Below, piece after piece: positions 27,089 to 36,374 of a DNA stretch of 64,000 bases. The notes under the pieces were generated by a model. It had not been told where the DNA came from. It searched no databases and saw nothing but the letters and a program-made list of their open reading frames with translations. Position 1 is the stretch's first letter. Every line of letters begins with the position of its first letter. Origin of the DNA: Micromonospora gifhornensis (GTDB lineage Bacteria > Actinomycetota > Actinomycetes > Mycobacteriales > Micromonosporaceae); contig NZ_BOPA01000017.1 in assembly GCF_016863515.1 (NCBI RefSeq), positions 186,001 to 250,000 of the forward strand, given 5' to 3'. The position numbers and the translations under genes are program-made.

Positions 27089-27135
27089 CCCCGCACCCTA
27101 ACCCGCGACCTGCCTGATCTGTTCGTACCCGTAGC

Positions 27136-27173
27136 GGGCCGGCCACCAACGCCGAGGGGTTCGTGGCCGGCCC
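27136..27173 (-). terminator. Terminator downstream of the 27182 gene
   Basis: GGGCCGGCCAC (27136-27146) and GTGGCCGGCCC (27163-27173) form a perfect 11-bp stem just beyond the minus-strand stop at 27182. It separates that gene from the FAD oxidoreductase downstream. Confidence 0.75.
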
Positions 27174-27181
27174 TCGGATGG

Positions 27182-27667
27182 TCAGGAGGTGCTCGACGAT
27201 GCGGGCGTGATGGCGTTGAGCTGACGGGAGACGGCCAACAGGGCGTAGCCGATCAGCGCGAGCACCACCCCGAGGCCCATCGCCAGGGCGGCGACGCCGA
27301 AGGACACCACCGAGGTGAACAGGGACGAGCGCAGGAACGAACCTGTCATCACCACCTGCCGGTTGGGGTCCTCCCGGTCGAGTTCGGCATAGGTCTTGCC
27401 GCCGCTGGCCTCCAGCGCGTGCTTCTCGATGACCTCCGCCTCCGCGTACGCGGTGAACGGGCCCTTGATCTGCTTGCCGGCGAAGTTGTCGGCGTCGTCG
27501 GAGACGGTGATGCGTTCGTCGGCGAGCTGGCTCTGCACGACAAACCATGTGGTGGCTCCGGCGGCCAGCATGACCAGCCCGGCGATGATCACCAGGATCG
27601 ACAGCAGTCGTACGGTCGAGCCGAGCGGCTTGCCGGCCGCCGTGGTGGGTGCAGACGTGTCCGTCAT
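27182..27667 (-). CDS. Hypothetical membrane protein
   Basis: A 161-residue protein with a first hydrophobic segment (LLSILVIIAGLVMLAAGATTWFVV), an extracytoplasmic loop of about 60 residues (ITVSDDADNFAGKQIKGPFTAYAEAEVIEKH), and a second hydrophobic stretch (LFTSVVSFGVAALAMGLGVVLALIGYALL). The topology resembles a small signal-anchored protein with two to three membrane passes; similar actinobacterial proteins have been misnamed LigA, which the sequence does not support. ATG 27667 has a strong AGGAGGAG ribosome-binding site. No role can be named. Confidence 0.75.
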   Translation of the reverse strand: MTDTSAPTTAAGKPLGSTVRLLSILVIIAGLVMLAAGATTWFVVQSQLADERITVSDDADNFAGKQIKGPFTAYAEAEVIEKHALEASGGKTYAELDREDPNRQVVMTGSFLRSSLFTSVVSFGVAALAMGLGVVLALIGYALLAVSRQLNAITPASSSTS

Positions 27668-27808
27668 CTGATTACTCCTCCTGATACCCCGGTATGTAGG
27701 TGCCTGGCGCGGAATGACCTTGTCGCTCCGTGCGGGTCAGTATCGACCGCTCGGGATTGCGGCGCATCCAGGCGGGCGGACCGCAGTGCGACATGCTGTC
27801 GCGTTCGG

Positions 27809-28690
27809 CTAGGAGGTGACCGGTGCGGTGCGTCGCCTGCGGTCACGCCACCCGGACAGGGCGAGGGTGGCGGAGTAGCCGGCCAGGACGATGACGTGGA
27901 AGACGTAGAGCCACAGGAGGACGGCGACGGCGGCACCCACCTCGTCGAGGCCGCCGAAGGGGACGCCCAGGTCCAGGGGGAGCGAGGCGAACAGCACGAA
28001 GCCGTGCAGGAAACCGGAGAGGTTCGCTGCGGTGAACGAACCCACAAGCAGGGCCGACAGCCAGTCCGGTGACGCGCGACCGACCACCCGGAACACCCAC
28101 AGCAGCACCGGGGTGAGCACCAGCCACACCGCCAGGAAGGAGAGCACCACACCGAGCGCACCGGCCCAGCCGCCCTGCCGGACCAGCCCGGTGGTGGTCG
28201 GCAGCGCCAGCAGGATGGCCAGCAGTAGCGCCGGTGCCGGCGCGAGCAGCGGCAGCAGCAGCAGCCGACCTCGCCAGCCGATCAGGTGTTCGTCGGAGCG
28301 GGGCGCGGCCACCGAGACGAACGCCCGGCGCAGCCCTTCGCCGTACAGCGACGCGGGTAGCACGGCGGCCAGCGCGAGCCACGGCGTCAGACCCACCCCG
28401 GCCTCGACCAGGGCGGCCACCGCATGCGGCGCACCGATCGCGTCGGGCAGCGCTTCCACGGCGTACGACGTGAGCCGCCGTACCCGGTCGGCACCCGCCA
28501 CCAGCGTGGTCAGCCAGATCGCCAGCAGGGCCACCGGCACCACGGCGATCGCGCCGTAGAACGTGATCGCGGCGGCGTGCAGCGACAGATCCCGTCCGCG
28601 TACCGGCCGGAAGGCGGCCCGGGTGATCCGCTTCGTCCGCCGCCATGCCTCGCCCATCACGCCCCTGTTCCCCGTACCGGCTCCGCTCAC
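27809..28690 (-). CDS. YihY/BrkB-like integral membrane protein
   Basis: About six hydrophobic helices span the 293-residue protein. The first is LSLHAAAITFYGAIAVVPVALLAIWLTTLV, with the helix-breaking Pro and Tyr typical of the YihY/BrkB family, and the FTAANLSGFLHGFVLF segment near residue 215 also fits. The family includes serum-resistance and lysophospholipid or transport candidates; the true substrate is not settled. GTG 28690 is taken as the outer limit. ATG 28657 (MGEAWRRTKR) has a better AGGGG ribosome-binding site four bases upstream and may be the real start. Confidence 0.8.
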   Translation of the reverse strand: MSGAGTGNRGVMGEAWRRTKRITRAAFRPVRGRDLSLHAAAITFYGAIAVVPVALLAIWLTTLVAGADRVRRLTSYAVEALPDAIGAPHAVAALVEAGVGLTPWLALAAVLPASLYGEGLRRAFVSVAAPRSDEHLIGWRGRLLLLPLLAPAPALLLAILLALPTTTGLVRQGGWAGALGVVLSFLAVWLVLTPVLLWVFRVVGRASPDWLSALLVGSFTAANLSGFLHGFVLFASLPLDLGVPFGGLDEVGAAVAVLLWLYVFHVIVLAGYSATLALSGWRDRRRRTAPVTS

Positions 28691-28776
28691 GCCTGGGCTG
28701 CGCCGGCAGGGGTGGCGGGCGGCTCGCTCGCGTGGTCACGTCGAGGGGTTCAACGGCGACGTTAGGATCGCCAGCC

Positions 28777-29319
28777 ATGACCGTAGCCAGCACCGACCGT
28801 CTCGTGCTGCGAGAGTGGACCGACTCGCCGGACGACCTCGCCCGGATCTTCGACATCTACTCCCGCGAGGACGTGATGCGGTGGCTCGGCGGGGGAGCGG
28901 GACGGCTGCTCGACCCCGACCAGGCCGCCGAGCGGCTCGCCACCTGGCGGCAGCGGTACGCCCCGTACGACGGGCGGTACGGCCTCTGGGCGATCGAGGT
29001 CCGCGACACTCAGACGGTGGCCGGCAGCGTACTGCTTAAGCCGTTGCCCGGCGCCGACGGTCACACCCCGACCGACGACATCGAGGTGGGCTGGCACCTG
29101 CACCCCGACTCCTGGGGCCACGGCTACGCCACCGAGGCGGCCCGCGCCGTGCTGGCCCGCGAGTTCGCCACCGGCAACCGTCAGGTCTACGCGGTGGTGA
29201 TGCCGGGCAACGAGCGTTCCATGGCGGTCTGTCGGCGGCTCGGTATGTCCTATCTGGGCCGACGCACCGACTGGTACGGCGGCACCGAAGTGGAGACCTT
29301 CGTCCTGACCGACGCATAG
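28777..29319 (+). CDS. GNAT-family N-acetyltransferase (RimJ/RimL-like)
   Basis: Transfers an acetyl group from acetyl-CoA to an amine. The 180-residue protein has the GNAT layout: RLVLREWTDSPDDLARIFDIYS at the start, GWHLHPDSWGHGYATEAARAVL as the acetyl-CoA loop (W-GxGYATEA), and NERSMAVCRRLGMSYLGRR as the C-terminal strand-helix. It most resembles the RimJ/RimL type that can acetylate protein N-termini or small molecules. ATG 28777 is preceded 8 bases upstream by TAGGAT, so translation may start with no leader. Confidence 0.88.
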   Translation: MTVASTDRLVLREWTDSPDDLARIFDIYSREDVMRWLGGGAGRLLDPDQAAERLATWRQRYAPYDGRYGLWAIEVRDTQTVAGSVLLKPLPGADGHTPTDDIEVGWHLHPDSWGHGYATEAARAVLAREFATGNRQVYAVVMPGNERSMAVCRRLGMSYLGRRTDWYGGTEVETFVLTDA

Positions 29320-29323
29320 GCCA

Positions 29324-29335
29324 GGGAGCGCTCCC
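29324..29335. promoter_or_regulatory. GGGAGCGCTCCC palindrome
   Basis: A perfect 12-bp palindrome stands just after the GNAT stop and 110 bases before the M14 peptidase start. It matches the core of operators for LacI-type regulators such as CebR in actinobacteria (TGGGAGCGCTCCCA), lacking the outer T and A here. It could control the secreted peptidase, but no LacI-family gene lies in this window. Confidence 0.4.
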
Positions 29336-29445
29336 GCCGGCTCGGCTATCGACTTGTGTTGTCGTCGCTGGTAGAACAGCCAATCATCGGCGCTGGCGAT
29401 CAAGAGTCGCCACCTTGCGCCCACTCCTCGAAGCGAGGTATCTGC

Positions 29446-32010
29446 GTGGCTGTACGACGACCACTGATAGCCCTGATCGCCGCGGCGCTGCTGTTCGGAC
29501 CGGCATCCGCCGCCGTGGCGGCACCCCCCGACCCGGCGGAGCGCGGCCCGGCCGCTGCCTCGCCGCGCGGCCAGTCCGACACCGAGATGCCCTTCGGTGT
29601 CGGCCCCGGCCAGCGTGGACGCTCCGCCGACGCCCCGGGACGGAAGCCCAGCCAGCCGGCCGCAACGGCCAAACTGCCGGGCAAACCGCGTAACGATGTC
29701 ATCGTCGACGTGCCGGTGGAGCTGACCGACGCGTCGATCCCGCTCAACCTCATCCCGTACCACGACATCCCGGCGGCCCTGCGCAACCTGCAGCGCAGCA
29801 ACCGGATCAGCGTGGAGGTGATCGGCCAGTCCGTGCTCGGCCGGGACCTGCACCTGGTGGTGGCCACCGCACCGATGAGCGACGCCCAGTGGAAGACCTG
29901 GCAGCAGCTGTCGGACCTGCGGATCAACGACCCGCACGCGGCCCAGGCCAAGCTCGCCGCCGGTGCGTACGCCAACTGGCGCACCCCGCTGTTCGTCAAC
30001 AACAACATCCACGGCAACGAGTGGGAAGGCACCGACGCCAGCCTCCAGATCCTGCAGGACCTGGCGTTCTCCACCGACCCGGCCATCGTGGACATGCTCA
30101 ACAAGCACGTCTTCGCCTTCGTGGTCACCAACAACCCGGACGGTCGGGTTGCCGCGACCCGGGCCAACGCCAACGGCTTCGACATGAACCGTGACTACAT
30201 CACGGCGTCGCAGCCGGAGGTCCGCGCGGTGCGGGCTCAGCTGGTCCGCTACAGCCCGCTGACCATGTTGGACATCCACGGGTACGTCAACTGCACGCTC
30301 ATCGAGCCGACCACCGGCCCGCACGGTGACAACTACGAGTACGACCTGTACATCAAGCACGCGCTGCGCAACGCGCTGTCCATGGAGCGGGCCGTGCTGG
30401 CCACCGGCGAGGACCGGGCCAGCTGCGTCAACTCCGACGGCACCCGGCGCAACGACATCCCGTTCCGGGACCGCACCCAGGGCTGGGACGACTGGCCGCC
30501 GATCTTCACCCCGATGTACGCGATGTACCACGGCGCCATCGGCCACACCATCGAGGTGCCGCTCAACCCGCGGGGCAACCTGACCGTCGCCGAGCGCCAC
30601 GAGCGCACCCGGATCAACACCGCCGTCGCCGCCGCCACCATCCGCGGCAACTTCGAGTACGCCACCCAGAACCGCGAGGAACTGCTCGCCAACCAGCTGG
30701 AGTGGTTCCGTCGTGGCGTCGACGGTGAGCCGACCCGGCCGATCGACGACCCGCTGGCCATCTCCCTGGCCCGCGGCGACAACATCAAGACCCACCTGCA
30801 GGACTTCGCCCGCGCGTACGTCATCCCGGCCGGCAAGGACCAGCGCAGTGCCACCGCGGCGGCCCGGCTGGTGCAGTTCATGCTCGACAACGACCTTGAG
30901 GTGCAGCGCGCCTCGCGGCCGTTCAAGCTGGGCGGCACCCACTACGAGGCCGGCACGTACGTCGTCGACATGCGTCAGGCCAAGCGGGGCCTGGCCAGCA
31001 CCCTGCTCGGGGTCGGCCGGGACGTGACGAACGACTTCAACGCCATGTACGACATCTCGGCCTGGAGTCACGGTCACCTGTGGGGCGCCACCGTGCAGCA
31101 GGTGGACGGCAACGTCAAGCTGGACGACAAGGCGCTGCGCCCGGTGACCGAGACCCACGCCACCGGTTCCGTGCCGCCGGGCAAGCAGTCCCACTACGGG
31201 CTGGTCGTCGACTCCGTGGCCGGCATCCAGGCGGTCAACAAGCTGCTCAACGACGGGGTACGGCTGTCCCGGACCACCGACGGCACCTTCGTGGTGCCCG
31301 GTGACGTGTCCGTCGTCCGTCAGGTCGCCGAGGCGTACGGGGTGGAGTTCATCCGGATGACCCCGCCGCAGGTCCGCAACACCACCGGAGTGTCGAAGAC
31401 CCGCCTCGGTGTCGCCGCCAACGGTGGTGAGATCTTCGCCCTGCAGCAGATGGGCTTCCAGCCGATCTCGGTGACGCACACCGCGTTCAACAACGGCATC
31501 CTGTCCTTCGCCGACTTCGACGCCTTCTTCGTCTCGACGACGGCGTTCAACCCGTTGAGCCTCAACGCCACCCAGGCCGCCGCATTCAACCAGTGGCTGG
31601 CCGACGGCGGCACCATCGTCGGGCGCGGGTCCAGCGGAAAGCAGTTCAACGACCGCGCCGGGCTGCTCGACGTGACAATCGCGGCGGGACGCAGCGACGC
31701 CAACGGCATCGTCAAGGTGGTCAACGACCCGGCTTCGCCGATCACCGCCAACGCGCTGCCGACCGCGTTCGTCGACGCACCGCAGTACTTCACCCGCGTC
31801 GGTGACGGCGTACGTGTCGACCAGCGCCTGGCCGCCGAGGGCTTCTTCCTCGCCGGGCACTGGGGTGGACAGGAGGCCGCCGCCGGGCATGCGGTGGTGG
31901 TCAGTGGTGTGGCGAAGGGCGCGAACGTGACCCTGTTCGGCACCGAGCCGCTGTTCCGGGCCCACCCGGAGGGCCTGTACCCGCAGGTCGCCGCCGCCCT
32001 GTGGTGGTGA
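29446..32010 (+). CDS. Secreted M14-family zinc carboxypeptidase
   Basis: An 854-residue exported protease. A signal peptide (PLIALIAAALLFGPASAAVAA) is followed by a Pro/Gly-rich linker. The M14 domain spans about residues 85-400: zinc ligands His and Glu in NNNIHGNEWEG, the Asn-Arg pair in NGFDMNRDY that binds the substrate carboxylate, the third zinc ligand in MLDIHGYVN, and the likely catalytic Glu in GHTIEVPLN. The rest (about 450-854) is a beta-rich region of unknown role. GTG 29446 gives an ideal signal peptide. The endonuclease V gene starts 14 bases after the stop, so the two may be co-transcribed. Confidence 0.88.
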   Translation: MAVRRPLIALIAAALLFGPASAAVAAPPDPAERGPAAASPRGQSDTEMPFGVGPGQRGRSADAPGRKPSQPAATAKLPGKPRNDVIVDVPVELTDASIPLNLIPYHDIPAALRNLQRSNRISVEVIGQSVLGRDLHLVVATAPMSDAQWKTWQQLSDLRINDPHAAQAKLAAGAYANWRTPLFVNNNIHGNEWEGTDASLQILQDLAFSTDPAIVDMLNKHVFAFVVTNNPDGRVAATRANANGFDMNRDYITASQPEVRAVRAQLVRYSPLTMLDIHGYVNCTLIEPTTGPHGDNYEYDLYIKHALRNALSMERAVLATGEDRASCVNSDGTRRNDIPFRDRTQGWDDWPPIFTPMYAMYHGAIGHTIEVPLNPRGNLTVAERHERTRINTAVAAATIRGNFEYATQNREELLANQLEWFRRGVDGEPTRPIDDPLAISLARGDNIKTHLQDFARAYVIPAGKDQRSATAAARLVQFMLDNDLEVQRASRPFKLGGTHYEAGTYVVDMRQAKRGLASTLLGVGRDVTNDFNAMYDISAWSHGHLWGATVQQVDGNVKLDDKALRPVTETHATGSVPPGKQSHYGLVVDSVAGIQAVNKLLNDGVRLSRTTDGTFVVPGDVSVVRQVAEAYGVEFIRMTPPQVRNTTGVSKTRLGVAANGGEIFALQQMGFQPISVTHTAFNNGILSFADFDAFFVSTTAFNPLSLNATQAAAFNQWLADGGTIVGRGSSGKQFNDRAGLLDVTIAAGRSDANGIVKVVNDPASPITANALPTAFVDAPQYFTRVGDGVRVDQRLAAEGFFLAGHWGGQEAAAGHAVVVSGVAKGANVTLFGTEPLFRAHPEGLYPQVAAALWW

Positions 32011-32024
32011 ACTGACCAGCTCGG

Positions 32025-32657
32025 GTGATCGTTGCCCCGGCCGGTGCGACCAGCACCGGCCGGGGCAACCGCGTTGCGCCGACGCTGGTGGCCGGCGTCG
32101 ACGTGTCGTACGACAAGACCTCGCCGCGCATCACGGCCGCCGCCGTGATGATGAACGTGACCACCGGCGAGGAGGTGGAGGCGGCCGTCGTGCACGGCGA
32201 GGTGAGCTTCCCGTACGTGCCGGGACTGCTGGCCCTCCGCGAGGTGCCGATCCTGCTGGCGGCGTTGGGCAGGCTCGTGCACCGACCCGAGGCGGTGGTC
32301 TGCGACGGGTACGGCATCGCGCATCCGCGAAGGTTCAGCCTGGCCTGCCACCTGGGCGTCGTGACCAGGCTGCCGACCTTCGGGGTGGCCAAGACACCGT
32401 TCGTCGCGACGTACGACGAACCCGGCCCGCGCCGGGGCGACCGATCGTCGTTGTGCGACGGCGATGACGTGCTGGGCCAGGTGCTGCGGACGCAGGACGA
32501 CGTCAAGCCGGTGTTCGTGTCGGTGGGCCACCGCACCAGCCTCGACCAGGCGGCATCCCTGACCCTCGACCTGAGCCCGCGCTACCGGCTCCCGGAAGTG
32601 ATCCGGCGGGCCGACTTCCTCTCCCGAGAGGCGCTCCGGCGAAATGAGAATCGATGA
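32025..32657 (+). CDS. nfi: Endonuclease V
   Basis: DNA repair nuclease acting one base 3' to deoxyinosine. The characteristic motifs are present: LVAGVDVSYD with the first metal Asp, PYVPGLLALREVP with the Glu, VVCDGYGIAHPRRFSLACHLGV with another Asp, and FVSVGHRTSLDQA with the conserved His. At 210 residues it lacks part of the usual N-terminal helical segment before the first motif, so activity should not be assumed. GTG 32025 is the only good start. It follows the M14 peptidase by 14 bases, an unexpected pairing with no obvious functional link. The gene end faces the FG-GAP gene over a terminator. Confidence 0.85.
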   Translation: MIVAPAGATSTGRGNRVAPTLVAGVDVSYDKTSPRITAAAVMMNVTTGEEVEAAVVHGEVSFPYVPGLLALREVPILLAALGRLVHRPEAVVCDGYGIAHPRRFSLACHLGVVTRLPTFGVAKTPFVATYDEPGPRRGDRSSLCDGDDVLGQVLRTQDDVKPVFVSVGHRTSLDQAASLTLDLSPRYRLPEVIRRADFLSREALRRNENR

Positions 32658-32697
32658 TCAACGGCGAGGAGGGCTTCGTCCGAGTCCGGATCGGCGC

Positions 32698-32731
32698 GGT
32701 GGGCCCGAGCACATGGTTCCTCGGGCCCACC
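32698..32731. terminator. Bidirectional terminator between convergent genes
   Basis: GGTGGGCCCGAG (32698-32709) is perfectly complementary to CTCGGGCCCACC (32720-32731), a 12-bp stem with a 10-base loop between the endonuclease V gene and the minus-strand FG-GAP gene. It can serve both transcripts. Confidence 0.85.
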
Positions 32732-32747
32732 GTCATGCGGCGCGGAC

Positions 32748-35700
32748 TCAGCCGAAGGCTCTGAATGATGTGTAATCGGGCGACAGGACGACCTGCACCG
32801 AGGCATCGATGTTGGTAAGTGAGGGCCGGTGGAGCCGGATCTTGCCGTCCGTTCCGGAACGGGTCCAGAGGTCGGGTATCCCGTCGCCGCTGACATCCGG
32901 GATGCCGATGACCGCGTTGTAGGCGGCCTCCGTCCAACCCGTGCCGATCCGGACGTCGCCGTCACGGGAGTTGACCGCCTGCTTGAGTGAGTCCAGGTTC
33001 ACGCTGCCGCTGACCGGACCCGGCATTCCGTGGCGGACATACAGGGTGCCAGCGTCCATGTTGCGCCAAAGCAGGTCCGGCGTACCGTCCCGGTCGAAGT
33101 CGGTGATGTTGAGGATCTCCCGGCGGGCCCAGGCGGTGCCTTCCATCAGCGTCGCCTCCTGGAAGGCACCCCCGGTGTACCCGGACAGCACCCAGAATTG
33201 GGTTCCCGAGCGCAGGGCCAGATCGGGGCGCTTGTCGCCGGTGATGTCGCCGAGTGCCTTGATCTGCGTCCAGGTCGCCGGGTTCGGTGCGTTGTGCGGC
33301 AGGAGGATGCGGAGCCGCTTGTCGACATTGAAGCTGCCGTAACCATCACCGGGGTAGAGCCAGAAGCCGCCGTCCGGGGTGCGGGCGAACAGATCGGTGA
33401 TGCCGTCGCCCGGGTAGGCGTCGGAATGCTTGGTGATCAGGGCAGCCTTGCCGGTGGCCGGGTCGTACCAGTGCCCCGGCGGGTTCTGCTCACCCTTTTC
33501 GTTGTAGGAGGCGGCGAGGTGGGCGTACAGCTCACCGCCCGCGTCGCCCACGTAGGTGCGCAGCTCGCCGCCGCCGTTGATGATGAGCATGTCGGGGATC
33601 GAGTCGCCGGTCGTGTCGGCGGGTCCGTCAGCTGACTCGCCCGGCGGCACGAAGAAGGTGTAGTCGGTACGGACGCTGCGGTTGCCGACGGCGTCGTAGG
33701 CGTACACCTGCAGGGTGTTGGGGCCGGCGTGCCGTGGTTTCAGATCGTTCACGGTGGCCCTGCCGTTGATGGCAGTCACCGGCGTGGTGCCGACAGCCTC
33801 GAAGGAGTAGGTGAAGCTGGTCGCGCCGGCGGCGCTGAAGGTAATCGAGCCCATCTGCCCGAAGCTAACCGTCGACCAGGTTGCGCCGTCCGGGGTGGCC
33901 TCCAGGAACACGTCGCTGGACACGGTCGGGGCGGGGGGCGCCGAGGCGTCGATCGTGAGCCGGCAGGGTTCGGTGCCGGGCGGGAAGTACGTCGAGGTGG
34001 CGCCCGCCGTGTCCTCGGCACGTACGTCCCACGAGTAGGTGGCCTTGTCCTCCAGGCTGGTGGACGGGATGAGCAGTCTGGCCTCGCCAGAGTCGGTGGC
34101 GGTGGCGGTGACCACGGTGCCCGACGGCACCGTCGAGCCGCTCTTCCAGAAGCGGAATCGCAGCGACTTCAAGTTCTTGTCAGGGTCGGTGGCCTTCGCG
34201 TACAGCTCGATGTTGGTCCTCGCGACCGTGACGCCGCCGCCGGGGCCAGGCACGCAGTTGCCGCCTGGCGTGCTCTTGCCGTTTGTCGGCTCCTTGGGCG
34301 GCGTGTTGTAGACGACCGTCAGCTCCGCCGTGCTGACCTTGAACCTGCGCCACGTCAGCGTGTCGGATTCGCTGGTCGCGCGCATGCCGAGGGTGACGTT
34401 CGACCAGCCGCTGTCGGCGCCGTCCTGCGCGGCCTTCTTCACGTCGAAGCTGACGTAGTCGTCGGCGCAACTGCTGCCGTAGCCGTAGGCGAAGGAGAGC
34501 TTCTGCTGCACCTCGGCCCAGGTCGGCTGCTTGTTCCAGGTGGTGCCGGAGGAGATGGAGCCGGTCCGCCACAGCTCCATCTGGCGGGCCGTGCAGTTCC
34601 AGGAGTGGTTGTTGAGCACCTTGAAGTTTGCCGAGCTGACCGCCGCGCCTTTCATACTGCTGAGGAATCCCATCCGCCAGAAGGAGCGAGCGGTCAGCGG
34701 CGTGTTCTGCTCGTGGCCCACTCGGGCGTCAGTACTACCGGAGTTGAAGTTGGTGCCGTTCCAGGTGTTGGTGCTCGGGTGCTGCTTGTAGACGGTGGCC
34801 CAGGCCTGCGTGCCGCTGTTCATCGTCGGGTCGAGGAAGAGGGGGAACAGCGCGTTCTCGTCGGTGAGCAGGCCGGTGGCGGCAGCGTCCAGGTGCAGGC
34901 GTACGTCCCCGGAGCCGCCGCCGTCGAGGCGAATGGGCATCGGTGCGTGGCGTGCGCCGGGCTCGACGCCGCTGAGACCGGAGAGGTTCAGCACGTCGGC
35001 GCTGGTCGCCACCGCTGTGCGGCGGGCGGGCTGGGGAGACGCCGGCTCCTGACCGGAGGAGTCCCAGGCGAACGGGGTGGGCATCGAGCTGATCTCCAGC
35101 CCGCTGGTGCCGTCGAAGATCTGGATGCCGCCGGTGGACGCGTCGTGGCGGAAGACCGCTGTCGGGGAGATCAGACCGTAGGTGGGGGAGCGTACGGCGT
35201 CGATCGTGGCCGCAGCGCGGCTCTTGACGATCAGCAACTGCCCGAAGCCGCCCTCCTCCCGGGCGACGAGGAGCAGGTCGACGCCGGGCCGGACCTCGGG
35301 GTAGAGGGCGCGCGGGCCGTCGAGGACCGGCTCCGGCAGCGGGCCGGGCCACAGGTAGGTGACGGTGTGGCCGTCGATCTCCACTTCGGCCAGCGGGGTG
35401 TCGGCCGGTTCTGTGCGGGTGTTCGCGACCAGGCGCACGGACTGCCCGGACAGGGCGGCCTTCGGGGCCGCGTCGGGCTGCGTCGGGTTGCCGCCGAAGA
35501 AACGTAGGGGTGCGGGGGCGTTGACCGGGCGGATGCCGAGGCCGTCGGGAGCGTTATCGGCGCGGGTGAGCGTGGTGTCGATCGGTGCCCACCGTCCCGT
35601 GGCGTCCTTGGCCCGCTGGGGAGTGGCATGGGTGGTGGTTCGCCACTCCCCGCTCGGCAACGCCCAGGTTAGTGAGGTGGCCGTGGTCGCCGTCTCCACG

Positions 35701-35930
35701 AGGACTTCCTGGCCGGAGTGGAGCGCCTCGGACATCGCGGTCGCCTCGTCGCGCGGAGGGATCGACGCCGGGGCGGCCCCGGTGGCCGTCTCCGGCCGAG
35801 TTCCCGGTTGGTCGAGCCCCGGCAACCACGGGACCAGCGCTGCGATGAGGACGGCCAGCAGGAGGCCCATGGTGCACATCAGCCGGATGCGCGTACGCAC
35901 GAACGGGCTGAGCAGGCGAGGCGCGGTCAC
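32748..35930 (-). CDS. Large exported DNRLRE/FG-GAP repeat protein
   Basis: A 1060-residue protein with an N-terminal anchor or signal segment (LMCTMGLLLAVLIAALVPWL). Residues about 130-370 are beta-rich; a DNRLRE-like domain follows at roughly 370-540 (WATVYKQHPSTNTWNGTNF, NHSWNCTARQMELWRTG, TLTWRRFKV). Fibronectin-like segments come next, then FG-GAP/VCBS-type repeats from about 770 to the end, with DTTGDSIPDML, GDGITDLF, DITGDKRPDLAL, DFDRDGTPDLLW and DVSGDGIPDLW, each a calcium-binding D-x-x-x-D-G pattern. It should form a surface beta-propeller. It is divergent from the RHS toxin across 444 bases, which suggests an accessory role in toxin display, delivery or cell attachment. GTG 35930 precedes the signal segment. 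Confidence 0.82.
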   Translation of the reverse strand: MTAPRLLSPFVRTRIRLMCTMGLLLAVLIAALVPWLPGLDQPGTRPETATGAAPASIPPRDEATAMSEALHSGQEVLVETATTATSLTWALPSGEWRTTTHATPQRAKDATGRWAPIDTTLTRADNAPDGLGIRPVNAPAPLRFFGGNPTQPDAAPKAALSGQSVRLVANTRTEPADTPLAEVEIDGHTVTYLWPGPLPEPVLDGPRALYPEVRPGVDLLLVAREEGGFGQLLIVKSRAAATIDAVRSPTYGLISPTAVFRHDASTGGIQIFDGTSGLEISSMPTPFAWDSSGQEPASPQPARRTAVATSADVLNLSGLSGVEPGARHAPMPIRLDGGGSGDVRLHLDAAATGLLTDENALFPLFLDPTMNSGTQAWATVYKQHPSTNTWNGTNFNSGSTDARVGHEQNTPLTARSFWRMGFLSSMKGAAVSSANFKVLNNHSWNCTARQMELWRTGSISSGTTWNKQPTWAEVQQKLSFAYGYGSSCADDYVSFDVKKAAQDGADSGWSNVTLGMRATSESDTLTWRRFKVSTAELTVVYNTPPKEPTNGKSTPGGNCVPGPGGGVTVARTNIELYAKATDPDKNLKSLRFRFWKSGSTVPSGTVVTATATDSGEARLLIPSTSLEDKATYSWDVRAEDTAGATSTYFPPGTEPCRLTIDASAPPAPTVSSDVFLEATPDGATWSTVSFGQMGSITFSAAGATSFTYSFEAVGTTPVTAINGRATVNDLKPRHAGPNTLQVYAYDAVGNRSVRTDYTFFVPPGESADGPADTTGDSIPDMLIINGGGELRTYVGDAGGELYAHLAASYNEKGEQNPPGHWYDPATGKAALITKHSDAYPGDGITDLFARTPDGGFWLYPGDGYGSFNVDKRLRILLPHNAPNPATWTQIKALGDITGDKRPDLALRSGTQFWVLSGYTGGAFQEATLMEGTAWARREILNITDFDRDGTPDLLWRNMDAGTLYVRHGMPGPVSGSVNLDSLKQAVNSRDGDVRIGTGWTEAAYNAVIGIPDVSGDGIPDLWTRSGTDGKIRLHRPSLTNIDASVQVVLSPDYTSFRAFG

Positions 35931-36374
35931 GGCGGTCTACTCCCGTGGGGCCGGGCGGACAGGAAAGCGCGGAGAACAGCCCCTTCCGGATGGCCGAGGG
36001 GCGGACGCGCGGGCACACGATCGCACGACACCAGGGCCTTCCGTCCATCCCGTCAACGTTACGAATCCGTGATCCTCACTCAATGGGCACTGACCGTTAC
36101 GCGAGAATTCGATCTTTTGTGCGGATTTGGCGCTGCGGCTTGTCGGACATGGGGGACTCGCGTGTTTGGTGATCTTCGCCATGATCGACGACTCGCCGCG
36201 GCAATGGTGACGTGGTGCAGGTCACAGCAATTCACTTGTGGCCACTTTTAGTGACCTTGAGGTCCGGCCCGCCCTGACGGAAAGTGCTCACGCATGTGCC
36301 GATTTCGGCGCATGCCCCTTCGCGGTTTTCGCACCTTCCTTTTCGTCTTCGCGCCTGGGTGGGAGTCGACGCGC
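35931..36374. promoter_or_regulatory. Divergent intergenic region of the toxin locus
   Basis: These 444 bases between the FG-GAP and RHS genes hold no supported gene and are more AT-rich than their surroundings. CGTTACG occurs twice in the same orientation at 36057 and 36095, possible regulator half-sites. GGGAG just before the RHS start is the likely ribosome-binding site. Promoters for both genes must lie here, but I cannot place them exactly. Confidence 0.5.

Noticed and set aside
28762..31965. 1067-codon minus-strand frame over the GNAT and M14 genes
   Set aside because: The plus strand carries complete, recognisable proteins here. The antisense translation is low-complexity.
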